Positions 16,920-28,697 of a stretch of DNA of 37,176 nt are shown here, one piece after another (within the stretch, counting starts at the first letter, position 1; the number at the start of each line of letters is the position of its first letter). Both the position numbers and the translations under genes were made by a program. Below the pieces are notes generated by a model. The model was not told where the DNA came from, ran no database searches, and worked only from the letters and a program-made list of their open reading frames with translations. The stretch lies in contig CACYMP010000023.1 of assembly GCA_902775565.1 (NCBI GenBank), forward strand, positions 1-37,176, read 5' to 3'. Source of the DNA: Oscillospiraceae bacterium (GTDB lineage: Bacteria; Bacillota; Clostridia; Saccharofermentanales; Saccharofermentanaceae).

Positions 16920-17666
16920 CTATATGTTGCCGTCAGGTCTGACCAGACCGGCAATTACTGTCAGATTGTCCGAGCTTCCGCCCTTCAGCGCTGTGTCGAC
17001 CAGATGCCCGCAGACTATCTTCAGATCCTTCCTGTTATTCAGTGCGGCAATAAAGTCCTCTTTTCCGATGAACGAATAAAGTCCGTCTGAACACAGCAAG
17101 ACTATATCACCGTAACTTACATTATAACTAAAAAAGTCAGGTTTAAGATATACATTTTCGCCAAGGACCTTGACCAGGACATGGCGTCCGGGGTGTATCT
17201 TAGCCTCGGCTTCGCTTATCTGACCGTTTCTTACGAGTTCAGCAGCCTTGTTGTGGTCGTTTGTAAGCTTCTGGATCTCTCTTTTGTGGCACAGATATGC
17301 CCTTGTGTCTCCGATATGCGAAATATACAGCTTCAAGCCGTTCAGTACAGCGACGGTAAGAGTCGTGCACATTCCGCGTGATTCGGGATGATCATTGCCG
17401 TAACGCAGAATGGCCTTGTTAGCCTTATTAAAGACCGATGAAAGGAATTCCTGAAGGTGCTCCTGATCTTTTAGGGCATCCTGATCCTGCTCAAACAGGT
17501 TCATTACGGTATCAACAGCAAGTTTGCTTGCTATCTCGCCGCTGACTTCACCGCCCAGACCGTCTGCGACAATCATGCAAAGGCATCCGTTTATAACGCT
17601 GACAGCATAACTGTCTTCGTTTCTTTCCCTGACGGGGCCTTTCTCACTGACGCCGGAATATATCAC
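16920..17666 (-). CDS. prpC: PP2C-family Ser/Thr phosphatase
   Basis: A 248-residue soluble PPM/PP2C phosphatase that reverses PrkC phosphorylation. Motifs in order: RNEDS near residue 15 (metal Asp), VADGLGGEVSGEIAS (the usual GGH is GGE here), HIGDTRAYL, LCSDGLYSFI and GGSSDNLTVI. The start is a GTG at 17666 that overlaps the rlmN stop as GTGA; an AAGGAT/GGAG stretch in rlmN serves as ribosome binding site. The phosphatase-kinase order is conserved across Firmicutes. The Bacillus name prpC is used; stp is a synonym. Confidence 0.95.
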   Translation of the reverse strand: MIYSGVSEKGPVRERNEDSYAVSVINGCLCMIVADGLGGEVSGEIASKLAVDTVMNLFEQDQDALKDQEHLQEFLSSVFNKANKAILRYGNDHPESRGMCTTLTVAVLNGLKLYISHIGDTRAYLCHKREIQKLTNDHNKAAELVRNGQISEAEAKIHPGRHVLVKVLGENVYLKPDFFSYNVSYGDIVLLCSDGLYSFIGKEDFIAALNNRKDLKIVCGHLVDTALKGGSSDNLTVIAGLVRPDGNI

Positions 17667-18700
17667 TTATCCTTATTCTCCATGCCTCGTCTGAGCTGAC
17701 CGCAGGCAGCCATGATATCCGTTCCCATTTCCCTTCTTAATGTCGCGTTGATGCCGCCTGATTCCAGTATCTCCTGGAATCTTCTGACATTCTGTTTGGG
17801 CGATGTATGGTAATCGCTTCCGGGGAACTCGTTGGCCGCAATGAGATTTACATGCCATAGTCCCTTTCCCAAAAGCTTAACGAGCATTTCAGCATGCGCA
17901 GGAGTGTCATTTACGCCCGCGAAAAGGCTGTATTCGAATGTAAGTCTTCTGTTTGTCCTTGCGACATATCTCCTGCATGCCGCCATAAGCTCATCGAGGT
18001 CATATCTCCTTGCGATGGGCATTAACTTCTTTCGAAGTTCGTTTTCGGGAGCGTGCAGGGATACGGAAAGATTGACCTGAAGGTCTAATTCCGCAAACTT
18101 GTCGATCATGGGAACAAGTCCGCATGTGGAGATCGTTATATGTCTTGCACCCAGGTTCAGTCCTTCGGGGTTATTTGCGAGCTTTACGAAGTCCATTACG
18201 GCATCGAAGTTATCGAAAGGCTCTCCGATACCCATAACAACTACGCTTCTGATCCTCTCGCCCATGTTCCTCTGTGAGACGGCGACCTGCGCAAACATCT
18301 CGCCCGAAGACAAAGATCTTCCGAATCCGAGCTTTGCGGAAGCACAGAAAGTGCATCCCATTTTGCATCCGGCCTGTGACGATATACAGACCGAAAGCCC
18401 TGTTTTATATCTCATGACGACGGTCTCGATTATGTTGCCGTCGTAGAGTTCATATACGAATTTGGTCGTGCCGTCTATCTCGGACACGAGCTTTTGCCTT
18501 ATCTTAAGGCCGCCAAAGATAAAGCTTTCCTCGAGCTTTGCTCTGACCGCTGCGGGAACATTGTTCATATCAGAAGTATCTGTAACGCCCGAAGACAGCC
18601 ACTTGTAGATCTGACCGGCTCTGTAGGACTGAATGCCGTTTTCGTGGCACCAGACATCAAGCTCTTCTTTTGTCAGATCAAGGCAGAATTTACGGTTCAC
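17663..18700 (-). CDS. rlmN: 23S rRNA (adenine-2503-C2)/tRNA (A37) methyltransferase
   Basis: RlmN is a radical-SAM enzyme that methylates C2 of A2503 in 23S rRNA and A37 of some tRNAs. The 345-residue product has the cluster motif C112-x3-C116-x2-C119 (GCKMGCTFCAS). It also has C105 just before it, the GIGEPFDN glycine-rich SAM loop, and C333 near the C-terminus (AACGQLRR), equivalent to the cysteine that carries the methyl group. All key cysteines are present, so it should be active. The start is GTG 18700, overlapping the rsmB stop as GTGA. Confidence 0.97.
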   Translation of the reverse strand: MNRKFCLDLTKEELDVWCHENGIQSYRAGQIYKWLSSGVTDTSDMNNVPAAVRAKLEESFIFGGLKIRQKLVSEIDGTTKFVYELYDGNIIETVVMRYKTGLSVCISSQAGCKMGCTFCASAKLGFGRSLSSGEMFAQVAVSQRNMGERIRSVVVMGIGEPFDNFDAVMDFVKLANNPEGLNLGARHITISTCGLVPMIDKFAELDLQVNLSVSLHAPENELRKKLMPIARRYDLDELMAACRRYVARTNRRLTFEYSLFAGVNDTPAHAEMLVKLLGKGLWHVNLIAANEFPGSDYHTSPKQNVRRFQEILESGGINATLRREMGTDIMAACGQLRRGMENKDK

Positions 18701-20118
18701 TCCTGGTCATCCTTTCTGTCTTTTTCCATCCTGCAGATGAAGAATCCCTCTGTTCCGTCAAGATTCGGGAAAAGGGTGATCATGCCGTTCTCTGAAGCTT
18801 CCTTCCTGTCATCATCAAGCGTGATCGTGTCAGGAATGTATTTCCTTATGGATACCGTGTGGAAACTCTTATGAGATTCAAGGAAAGTGCTTACCTGCTT
18901 CTCATTCTCCTCTGTGTTAAGCGTGCATGTGCAGTAGACAAGAGTTCCGCCTGGAGCTACCATCTTTGCCACGCTGTCCAGGATGGCTCCCTGTATCGGC
19001 AGGAGCTCTTCGATACGCTCGAAAGTTATCTTCTCCCTGATATCTGGCTTGCGTCCGATAAGTCCCAAACCGCTGCAAGGAACGTCGCATAAGACAAGAT
19101 CAAAAGATTTTCTTGAATCCTTGAATTCTTTTCCTATCTTGGAGGCGTCACAGCACTGGACGGAGATCGACTTTAATCCGAGTCTTTCTGCATTCTCTTT
19201 TACTAATTCAAGTCTTGTCTCGTTGATATCACAGGAAAGGATGCTGCAGTTATCATGGCAAAGGGTTGCCATATGAGTAGACTTTCCGCCGGGAGCTGCA
19301 CAGCAGTCAAGGATCCTGGAGCCTTCTTTGGGATCTGCCACCAGTGAAGCGAGCATTGCGGCTTCGCCCTGGATAAACATACCGTACTTTGAATAGATAT
19401 CTGATGACTCAAGGCCTTTAAGTCCGCCAGTTATCTCGACCGCATCGCTGATTATCTTTGCGGGAGAGGAATAGATGCCTGCTTCCTTAAGCTCAGTTAT
19501 GAGGTCTTTCTGTGAGATCTTTGAGCTGTCAAATCTGACTGTCGTTCCGGAAGGCTTAAGGAAAGCCATGCCGATATCATAAGCGCGGCTCTTGCCGAAA
19601 TCCTTTTTGAATATACCGTAGATCTCAGGCTTTAAAGAAGTCCTGATGCCGGGTTTGTACTGTTCAAGATACTTCTTTGCCTCAGGTGCGGAAGCGTATT
19701 TACGGATTACCGCGTTAACATAACCGGATACTTTGTGGTTGTATTTCTTTGCTATATCAACCGAAGAATCGGTAACAGCATAATCAGGGATATTCTCACC
19801 GAACTGAAGCTGCCAGACAGCCATCCTGATGATGGTCCTTGTTATAGGATCCATCTCGTCAGGCTCTTCCTTGGTTATGTGACGGATAAGAAAATCGATG
19901 GTGAACGTATATGTGAGCGTGCCGTAGAGCATTGCCCTCGTAAAATCGAGTTTCTTACCCAGAGATTCGGCTGATTTATCGGCCTTCTTCAACACAAGAT
20001 TTGAGAAAGCTCCCTCAAAATAAACCTGATACAGCATAAGAAAGCACAGTTCCCTTTCATTGCCGGATTCGATTATCCGGAGAATGTCTTTCTTTTTGTA
20101 TCTAATCTGGTTATTCAT
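18697..20118 (-). CDS. rsmB: 16S rRNA (cytosine-967-C5)-methyltransferase
   Basis: RsmB (Sun) methylates C967 of 16S rRNA using SAM. The 473-residue product has an N-terminal NusB-like all-helical RNA-binding domain (about 1-150) and a Rossmann methyltransferase domain. Seen are DCCAAPGGKSTHMA (SAM loop), the motif IV DVPCSGLG cysteine and the motif VI YCTCTLN cysteine that attacks C6. An in-frame extension to 20214 was not used, because ATG 20118 follows GAGGTATT and begins 13 bases after the fmt stop; the extra residues look like antisense of fmt. Third gene of the operon. Confidence 0.95.
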   Translation of the reverse strand: MNNQIRYKKKDILRIIESGNERELCFLMLYQVYFEGAFSNLVLKKADKSAESLGKKLDFTRAMLYGTLTYTFTIDFLIRHITKEEPDEMDPITRTIIRMAVWQLQFGENIPDYAVTDSSVDIAKKYNHKVSGYVNAVIRKYASAPEAKKYLEQYKPGIRTSLKPEIYGIFKKDFGKSRAYDIGMAFLKPSGTTVRFDSSKISQKDLITELKEAGIYSSPAKIISDAVEITGGLKGLESSDIYSKYGMFIQGEAAMLASLVADPKEGSRILDCCAAPGGKSTHMATLCHDNCSILSCDINETRLELVKENAERLGLKSISVQCCDASKIGKEFKDSRKSFDLVLCDVPCSGLGLIGRKPDIREKITFERIEELLPIQGAILDSVAKMVAPGGTLVYCTCTLNTEENEKQVSTFLESHKSFHTVSIRKYIPDTITLDDDRKEASENGMITLFPNLDGTEGFFICRMEKDRKDDQE

Positions 20119-20131
20119 ATGAATACCTCGA

Positions 20132-21100
20132 TCAGGCGAACGTCTGGCCGGGCTTGTAATTATGCGCGACATCACGTGCATTAAGCCTCTTGCCGCCTGC
20201 AAACTGCAGTTCAACGATCTTTAAGAAACCGTCATTGCATTTAACTATGAGATCCTGGCCCTTGCTTGCCACGATCGTTCCGGGAACGGCGTTTTCAGCT
20301 GCATCGATATCCGCAAAAGCGGGAAGCTCCGTAACGATCCTTGAATCGTAGATCTTAAGCTTCCTCTCACCTGCTTCAGTGTAAGCTCCGGGCCACGAGC
20401 TCAAAGCCCTGACCTTGTTATGTATGACCGCAACAGGCATATCCCATGTGAAATGTCCTTCTTCTGAAGCGATGGGAGGACAATATGTTGCTTTGGATTC
20501 ATCCTGCTTTACAGGAGTGAGATTACCTTCTGCAAGGTCAGTAACAGCCTTAGGAAGTATCGAAGCCGAAAGATCTGCCAAAGCCATCATGAGCTCGTCC
20601 GAATGCATGTCAGGACCTATTGCAAGCTCTTTTTGAACAAGCATATCGCCGGTATCCATTCCTTCAGCCATCATCATGATGGTGATGCCCGTTACGGTAT
20701 CGCCGTCCATTACGGCTCTCTGAACCGGAGCAGAACCTCTTCTTGCGGGAAGAAGGCTTCCGTGGCAGTTGATGCAGCCGTATCTCGGAATCTCAAGAAT
20801 AGAGACCGGTAATATCTTACCGTATGCGGCGGTAACGATCATGTCAGGTGCTGTTTCTTTTATCCTGCAAAATGCTTCATCAGTCCTGAGCATTGCAGGC
20901 TGATAGACTTCAATGCCGTTATTCAATGCCTCAACCTTTACGGGCGGAGGTGTCAATATCTGCTTTCTTCCGACAGGCTTGTCAGGCTGGCAGCAGCATA
21001 AAACAACATTAAAACCGGCATTGATGAGAGCCCTGAGATTTACTGCAGCAAATTCAGGGGTTCCCATGAATACGATCCTTAAATCGCTGGGACTAATCAA
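20132..21100 (-). CDS. fmt: Methionyl-tRNA formyltransferase
   Basis: Fmt formylates initiator Met-tRNA using 10-formyl-THF. The 322-residue product has FMGTPEFA at the N-terminus, the catalytic N-x-H-x-SLLPxRRGxAPVQRA region with its Asn/His, and the GITIMMMAEGMDTGD segment with the catalytic Asp. A C-terminal OB-fold follows from about residue 205. The start is a TTG at 21100: GGAGGAGTGATC, which is also the end of def (codons for Glu-Glu and the stop), sits at proper spacing. The next in-frame ATG would remove the first beta strand. Follows def by 6 bases. Confidence 0.96.
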   Translation of the reverse strand: MISPSDLRIVFMGTPEFAAVNLRALINAGFNVVLCCCQPDKPVGRKQILTPPPVKVEALNNGIEVYQPAMLRTDEAFCRIKETAPDMIVTAAYGKILPVSILEIPRYGCINCHGSLLPARRGSAPVQRAVMDGDTVTGITIMMMAEGMDTGDMLVQKELAIGPDMHSDELMMALADLSASILPKAVTDLAEGNLTPVKQDESKATYCPPIASEEGHFTWDMPVAVIHNKVRALSSWPGAYTEAGERKLKIYDSRIVTELPAFADIDAAENAVPGTIVASKGQDLIVKCNDGFLKIVELQFAGGKRLNARDVAHNYKPGQTFA

Positions 21101-21106
21101 AAGGGA

Positions 21107-21607
21107 TCACTCCTCCCCGTCATCGTCATCATCAGTCTCTTCGACACGGTATACCTTGCCGTCAACTGACTTATCGATAAAAAGAATTCCGTCAAGGTGG
21201 TCGTATTCGTGGCAGATGCATCTTGCAAGAAGATCTTCAGCCTCTAAAACGAATTCATTGCCTTCACGGTCTAAAGCTTTAACCTTGATGTGATAAGGAC
21301 GGTCAACCTCACAGGTCTTTCCCGGAACGGAAAGGCATCCTTCGCTTCCCACCTGGGAACCGTCTTTTTCAAGGATCACGGGATTGATAAACTCGATCTT
21401 GCCGTGATCGTCACCGATATCCACGATAAATACTCTTCTTAATACGCCGACCTGGGGAGCTGCGATACCGATTCCCCTGTTCTCGTAATACATTGTATCT
21501 GCAAGATCATCAAGCAGTTTGATTATCCTGGGAGTGATCTCATCTACGGGACGCGATGTCTTGCGAAGAAGCGGATCTCCCTCAATTACAAGATTTCTTA
21601 ATGCCAT
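21107..21607 (-). CDS. def: Peptide deformylase
   Basis: Def removes the formyl group from nascent proteins and complements Fmt next door. The 166-residue product has all three motifs: GIGIAAPQ (motif 1), EGCLS (motif 2, metal Cys) and CHEYDH (motif 3, HExxH-type with two His and the catalytic Glu). The C-terminus is a strongly acidic tail of Asp and Glu whose last codons double as the fmt ribosome binding site. ATG 21607 follows AGAGGTAG. First gene of the nine-gene operon, driven by the promoter at 21639-21667. Confidence 0.97.
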   Translation of the reverse strand: MALRNLVIEGDPLLRKTSRPVDEITPRIIKLLDDLADTMYYENRGIGIAAPQVGVLRRVFIVDIGDDHGKIEFINPVILEKDGSQVGSEGCLSVPGKTCEVDRPYHIKVKALDREGNEFVLEAEDLLARCICHEYDHLDGILFIDKSVDGKVYRVEETDDDDDGEE

Positions 21608-21638
21608 CTGACTACCTCTTATTTATAATTTTAAAAAT

Positions 21639-21667
21639 ATTATAGAGATGAAATCATATCCATACAA
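21639..21667 (-). promoter_or_regulatory. Promoter of the def-thiN operon
   Basis: Minus strand TTGTAT (21667-21662), 17-base spacer and a perfect TATAAT (21644-21639), about 30 bases before the def ATG. No further promoter of this quality was noticed down to thiN, and gene gaps are -19 to +26 bases, so the nine genes are probably one transcript. Confidence 0.8.
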
Positions 21668-21690
21668 GTAATTGTTGCCCTTAAGCGGTT

Positions 21691-23331
21691 TCAATTATTG
21701 TTCGTCAGAGCGGCAATATCGATCTTGCCGACCTTTGTTTTAGGAATGGTTTCGACTAATTCAAAGCTCCTGGGCATCGCAAAACGCGAAACAGACAAAG
21801 AAAGCTCCTCTTTAACCTTCTTTAATGCCTGCTCAACACCGTCTTCAGCAGTGTTTTCCTTATCGAAAACGATATACGCCTTGACTATCTCCCCTCTTAA
21901 AGCATCGGGAATACCGATGACTGCACAGTCAGAGACACCCGGGCATGCACGGATAACATCTTCGATAACGTTAGGATAAACATTATATCCGTTGGTAATT
22001 ATCATGCGCTTTATCCTGCATTCAAAATAAACAAGACCGTTGTCCCCTATCCTGCCCATATCGCCGGAACGCAGCCAGATACGGCCGTCAGGATCCTTTA
22101 TGAACGTATCTTGTGTCTCTTTTTCCTCATTGCAGTAACCGATCATGACAGAAGGTCCGGAGATCAATATCTCTCCGTTAGTGCCGTTGGGAAGCTCTTC
22201 ATGAGTATCAGGATCGATTATCTTGAACAATGTATTGCTGTAGGGCCTTCCGATACAGTTATGCTCACGGCATCCCGGTGGCATTAAGCTGACGCCCGAG
22301 AGGCATTCCGTAAGGCCGTAACCCTGTCTTACGACAGCCTTGCTGCCGTGCCTTGCAAGGAGCTCGTTCATCTGGTCCTGTATATCAGGCGGAAGCCTGT
22401 CTCCGCCCGAGATTACGAGCTTTACAAAAGACATATCGGTATCTTTGACATCACCTGATACTATCGCACCGAATATCGCGGGAACGCCTGCAATGACAGC
22501 CGGCTTATACTTGGATATCAGCTGTATGAACTTTTTAACCTTGAAGATCGGCAGCAACACCGATGTTCCGCCGAACAGGAGCACAGTATGGATCCCTACT
22601 CCCAGACCAAAACCGTGGAATATAGGAAGTACTGCCAGGAATCTGTCGCCTTTCTCAAGGCATTCACAGCTCTCGATCGCTTCAAGAGCATTGTTATTGA
22701 AATTATATGAAGAAAGCAAAACGCCTTTTGCTTTGCCCGTTGTTCCACCCGTATAGAGCATTGCGCAGGGATCTTTTGCAGAAGGTATCTCGTCTTCTTT
22801 CAATTTGTAAGGCTTGCCGCTTTCCTTCATGAACTCGGGAAATGTCTGAAAACGGACAAACGGCTGTGTCTTGACCTTGGATTTCACTTTGAAAGCAAGC
22901 CTTGCCATTCTCGGAAGGTATTCAGAAGGACTTACCAGAACGGCTTTCTTAACTTTTCCCGCAAGGAAAGTAAAGCCTGCAGGTATCTCGTCATAGACAA
23001 ATACGATCCTCGGATCGGTATTCTTAATAAAATCCTTAAGTTCTCTTACGGATGACAGCGGATGAATAAGATCACAGACCGCACCGAGCTTGGAACAGGC
23101 ATAGAAGATGAATACAGCCTGAGGTATGTTAGGCAGTATTACAGCCACATGCATGCCTTTCCTCACGCCGTGAAGATACATTGAGGAAGCGCATTTATCG
23201 ATATATGAGATCAAAGAAGAATAAGAGATCTTATTACCGTAGTATTCAAGTGCGGCAAGGTCTTTATATTCTTCAGCTCCGGACTTAAGCTTTCCGTAGA
23301 TCGTTAGTCCGCTAATATCCGTATCAGGCAT
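21691..23331 (-). CDS. AMP-binding acyl-CoA ligase-like protein
   Basis: A 546-residue member of the ANL adenylating superfamily, closest in look to medium/long-chain acyl-CoA synthetases. Motifs: the P-loop YTGGTTGKAKGV, the aromatic-rich GYGLTE (A5), WLRSGDMGRI (A7), the hinge RIKRMIITNGYNVYP (A8) and the catalytic lysine near the C-terminus in PKTKVGKID (A10). All core motifs are present, so an active enzyme is likely; the acid substrate cannot be told. ATG 23331 shares a base with the ahcY stop (TGATG) and GGGAAT lies before it; a TTG one codon earlier is less likely. It is the last gene of the secA operon. No terminator was seen between it and the def promoter. Confidence 0.88.
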   Translation of the reverse strand: MPDTDISGLTIYGKLKSGAEEYKDLAALEYYGNKISYSSLISYIDKCASSMYLHGVRKGMHVAVILPNIPQAVFIFYACSKLGAVCDLIHPLSSVRELKDFIKNTDPRIVFVYDEIPAGFTFLAGKVKKAVLVSPSEYLPRMARLAFKVKSKVKTQPFVRFQTFPEFMKESGKPYKLKEDEIPSAKDPCAMLYTGGTTGKAKGVLLSSYNFNNNALEAIESCECLEKGDRFLAVLPIFHGFGLGVGIHTVLLFGGTSVLLPIFKVKKFIQLISKYKPAVIAGVPAIFGAIVSGDVKDTDMSFVKLVISGGDRLPPDIQDQMNELLARHGSKAVVRQGYGLTECLSGVSLMPPGCREHNCIGRPYSNTLFKIIDPDTHEELPNGTNGEILISGPSVMIGYCNEEKETQDTFIKDPDGRIWLRSGDMGRIGDNGLVYFECRIKRMIITNGYNVYPNVIEDVIRACPGVSDCAVIGIPDALRGEIVKAYIVFDKENTAEDGVEQALKKVKEELSLSVSRFAMPRSFELVETIPKTKVGKIDIAALTNNN

Positions 23332-24584
23332 CAAAATTCCCAGGAAGAGATATATTTCTTCTGTTCTTCGGTAAGTTCGTCGATCTTAATATTCTTTGTT
23401 GAAAGAAGTATTTCAGCAACCCTGTTATCAATGACTTCAGGCGTCTGATATACATCGATAGGCAAACGGTCGTTTAAAGTAGCGATATACATCGCAGACT
23501 GCGCCTGCAACGCAAAGCTCATGTCCATGATCTCTACAGGATGTCCGTCTCCTGATGCAAGGTTTACAAGTCTTCCTTCCGCGATTATGCAGACAGTCTT
23601 ACCGTTTTCGAGCTTATATCCGACAACGTTATGACGGAGCTCCGATGAAGATACAGCCATTTTCTTGATGTCCTTCATGCTGACTTCGCAGTCAAAGTGT
23701 CCTGCGTTGCAGCATACCGCACCGTCTTTCATCATGAGGAAGTGCTTTTCTGTTATAACATCCTTGCATCCCGTTACGGTTACAAAGAAATCGCCCAAGG
23801 GAGCAGCTTCATCCATAGTCATGACCGTGTAGCCTTCCATAAGCGCTTCACAGGCCTTTACGGGATCTATCTCGGTAACGATAACATTAGCGCCCAGGCC
23901 CTTTGCCCTCATGGCAACTCCCCTGCCGCACATGCCGTAACCTGCTACGACAACGGTCTTTCCTGCAACTACAAGGTTTGTTGTAGCCATGATAGCTGTC
24001 CAGACGGACTGGCCTGTACCGAATCTGTTATCGAAAAGATGCTTGCATCTTGCATCGTTAACAGCAATAACGGGATAAGCGAGCTTACCCTCTTTCTTAA
24101 GTATCTCAAGGCGGTGAACTCCCGTTGTGGTCTCTTCACAGCCGCCGATTATCTTGGAAGTAAGGTCCTTCATCTCGGAATGCAGGAGAAGCGCAAGGTC
24201 TCCGCCGTCATCGATTACGATATCAGGGCCGAATTCAAGAGTCTTCTTAAGACGGCCGAAATACTCCTCTTCAGTGTCACCATGGACTGCATAGACATTC
24301 ATTATGTTCAAAGATGCAAGACCTGCAGCAACATCATCCTGTGTGGAAAGCGGATTACAGCCTGTCAATGCAACTTCACCGCCGCCTCTGGCAAGTGCTC
24401 TTGCAAGACATGCCGTCTTTGCTTCCACGTGAACTGATACTGAGATCTTAAGGCCTTTGAAAGGCTGCTTTGCAATAAGCTCTGCTTCAATTGCGCGAAG
24501 CACCGGCATATTTCGGTAAGCCCATTCGATCTTTTCTAATCCGTAAGGCGCAAGACTTATATCCTTTACTTCGTAATTGAACAT
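23331..24584 (-). CDS. ahcY: Adenosylhomocysteinase (SAH hydrolase)
   Basis: AhcY splits S-adenosylhomocysteine to adenosine and homocysteine, relieving product inhibition of SAM-dependent methylases. The 417-residue product shows VHVEAKTACLA near the N-terminus, GCNPLSTQDDVAA, a central VIDDGGDL, the NAD+ motif GYGMCGRGVAMRA, and a C-terminus ending near the family's K-Y...Y pattern (KKYISSWEF). It resembles the shorter bacterial/archaeal type lacking the roughly 40-residue insertion of some other AhcY. ATG 24584 follows AAAGGAGC and lies 17 bases after punA. No luxS or pfs was found within the window. Confidence 0.94.
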   Translation of the reverse strand: MFNYEVKDISLAPYGLEKIEWAYRNMPVLRAIEAELIAKQPFKGLKISVSVHVEAKTACLARALARGGGEVALTGCNPLSTQDDVAAGLASLNIMNVYAVHGDTEEEYFGRLKKTLEFGPDIVIDDGGDLALLLHSEMKDLTSKIIGGCEETTTGVHRLEILKKEGKLAYPVIAVNDARCKHLFDNRFGTGQSVWTAIMATTNLVVAGKTVVVAGYGMCGRGVAMRAKGLGANVIVTEIDPVKACEALMEGYTVMTMDEAAPLGDFFVTVTGCKDVITEKHFLMMKDGAVCCNAGHFDCEVSMKDIKKMAVSSSELRHNVVGYKLENGKTVCIIAEGRLVNLASGDGHPVEIMDMSFALQAQSAMYIATLNDRLPIDVYQTPEVIDNRVAEILLSTKNIKIDELTEEQKKYISSWEF

Positions 24585-24601
24585 TGCTTAAGCTCCTTTA
24601 T

Positions 24602-25441
24602 TTAAAGTCGTTTTATAAATTCCTTTACTAGCGCGCAGCTTTGGTCCGATGCGGCCGCTGCAGTATCCAGGACTTCCTTCTCGGAAAGCGGCCCTTTGCT
24701 GATTCCCGCCGCCATATTGGTTATGCATGAGACCGCTACGACCTTCATTCCCATATGGTTGGCGCAGATAGCTTCAGGTACAGTCGACATTCCGACACAG
24801 TCAGCTCCAAGCGTTCGGAGCGCCCTGATCTCGGCCGGAGTCTCATACTGCGGGCCCTTTGTGTAAGCGTAAACACCGCGTGTCAGATTGATTTTGAGAT
24901 CCTTGGCACATTCTTCGAGCAGGGCGATGTATTTCTTATCGTAGACATTGCTCTGATCCGGAAACCTTGTGCCGAGTTCATCTATATTGGGTCCTCTTAA
25001 GACAGACTCAGCATAGAATGACAGATGATCCTCGATTGCAACGAACTGAGGTGGAACCATATCCTGTCTGATACCGCCTGCCGCGTTTGTAAGGAAGAGC
25101 ATCTTAACGCCGATCATCTTCATTACTCTTACATAGAAGACGATGGACTCGATGGGATGGCCTTCATAGTAGTGGAATCTCCCGCTCATCATGAAAACAT
25201 CCTTGCCTGACAGATTACCCGCAGTCAACTTTCCGGCATGTCCCGGAGCCGTTGACTTGGGGAAATCGGGAATATCAGTATACGGAACGGAAAAATAAGG
25301 TTCGCACATGTCAGCCAGAGGGCCTAAGCCTGAACCTAATACCAGGCAGATCTCAGGGACCTTACGGTCACCCAAACAGCTTTTGATGTAATCTCCGGCT
25401 CTTTTTAAAGATGCGAAATATTCTTCCTTATTAGTGATCAT
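24602..25441 (-). CDS. punA: Purine-nucleoside phosphorylase, class I (trimeric)
   Basis: Phosphorolyses purine (2'-deoxy)ribonucleosides to base plus ribose-1-phosphate. The 279-residue product matches the trimeric PNP family: GSGLGPLAD (phosphate loop), TAPGHAGKL, GRFHYYEGH, LTNAAGGI and a purine-binding VSCITNMAAG. The Asn in that last motif is the residue associated with 6-oxopurine (inosine/guanosine) preference. If so, it would not use AhcY's adenosine directly without deamination (inference). One base separates it from the secA stop, and the ribosome binding site is weak, so translation may depend on secA. Confidence 0.94.
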   Translation of the reverse strand: MITNKEEYFASLKRAGDYIKSCLGDRKVPEICLVLGSGLGPLADMCEPYFSVPYTDIPDFPKSTAPGHAGKLTAGNLSGKDVFMMSGRFHYYEGHPIESIVFYVRVMKMIGVKMLFLTNAAGGIRQDMVPPQFVAIEDHLSFYAESVLRGPNIDELGTRFPDQSNVYDKKYIALLEECAKDLKINLTRGVYAYTKGPQYETPAEIRALRTLGADCVGMSTVPEAICANHMGMKVVAVSCITNMAAGISKGPLSEKEVLDTAAAASDQSCALVKEFIKRL

Positions 25442-25442
25442 A

Positions 25443-28238
<2,796 letters not shown>

Positions 28239-28691
28239 TTACTCCGATTTCTCCTCTTGTTCTTTATTATCTCGTTCGTTAAGTCTTTTAAGTGCTGTTC
28301 TGTATCCGCCTTCCGGATTGATGTAACATGTCTTAACTCTTGATATCGTAGTTGAGCTGACCTTGGTTGAACTCCTGGCCTTTCCCCTGACCCTGCCGCT
28401 TCCGTGCTTTGATTCGGAACAGGTCTCAGTTTCAGCATTTTCGGGGGTTCCGGAAAGTTCCTTGATTATCTCTTCATAGCTCTTCCCCTGCTCGATTCTT
28501 CTTACGATCTGCCAGCGGTGAAGAAAAGAATGAAGCTCATTTACCGAGCAAAGGTCCTTGAAAAACTTGTGGAGCTCTTCAGGGTTCTCCATTGTCAAAA
28601 TGGCGCTGTAAAGGTCAAAAAGCTCCTCCATCTCAACATCGGTAAAGGCAGCAGCGAATTTAATCTCGTTCTTGTCTTTGTTCTTTATCAT
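28239..28691 (-). CDS. yerC: YerC/YecD-type TrpR-like protein with a split helix-turn-helix
   Basis: Matches the TrpR-related YerC/YecD family of small DNA-binding regulators, usually about 90-105 residues; this one is 150. The N-terminal part (20-68, EELFDLYSAIL...DLCSVNELHSFLHRWQIVRR) and the C-terminal part (111-138, VSSTTISRVKTCYINPEGGYRTALKRL) are clearly family-like. Between the first HTH helix (SYEEIIKEL, 71-79) and the recognition helix lies about 30 residues of Ser/Lys/Arg/Glu-rich sequence where relatives have about four. A highly charged tail also follows. DNA binding in the usual way is therefore doubtful. It is sandwiched between a small membrane protein (6 bases) and secA (no gap). 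Confidence 0.85.
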   Translation of the reverse strand: MIKNKDKNEIKFAAAFTDVEMEELFDLYSAILTMENPEELHKFFKDLCSVNELHSFLHRWQIVRRIEQGKSYEEIIKELSGTPENAETETCSESKHGSGRVRGKARSSTKVSSTTISRVKTCYINPEGGYRTALKRLNERDNKEQEEKSE

Positions 28692-28697
28692 GATATC

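Noticed and set aside
20119..20214. N-terminal extension of rsmB by 32 codons
   Set aside because: It overlaps fmt coding sequence and lacks similarity to RsmB; ATG 20118 has a good ribosome binding site.
23697..24437. A 246-codon open frame on the plus strand
   Set aside because: Antisense to ahcY; Cys/His-rich low-quality translation without a family match.
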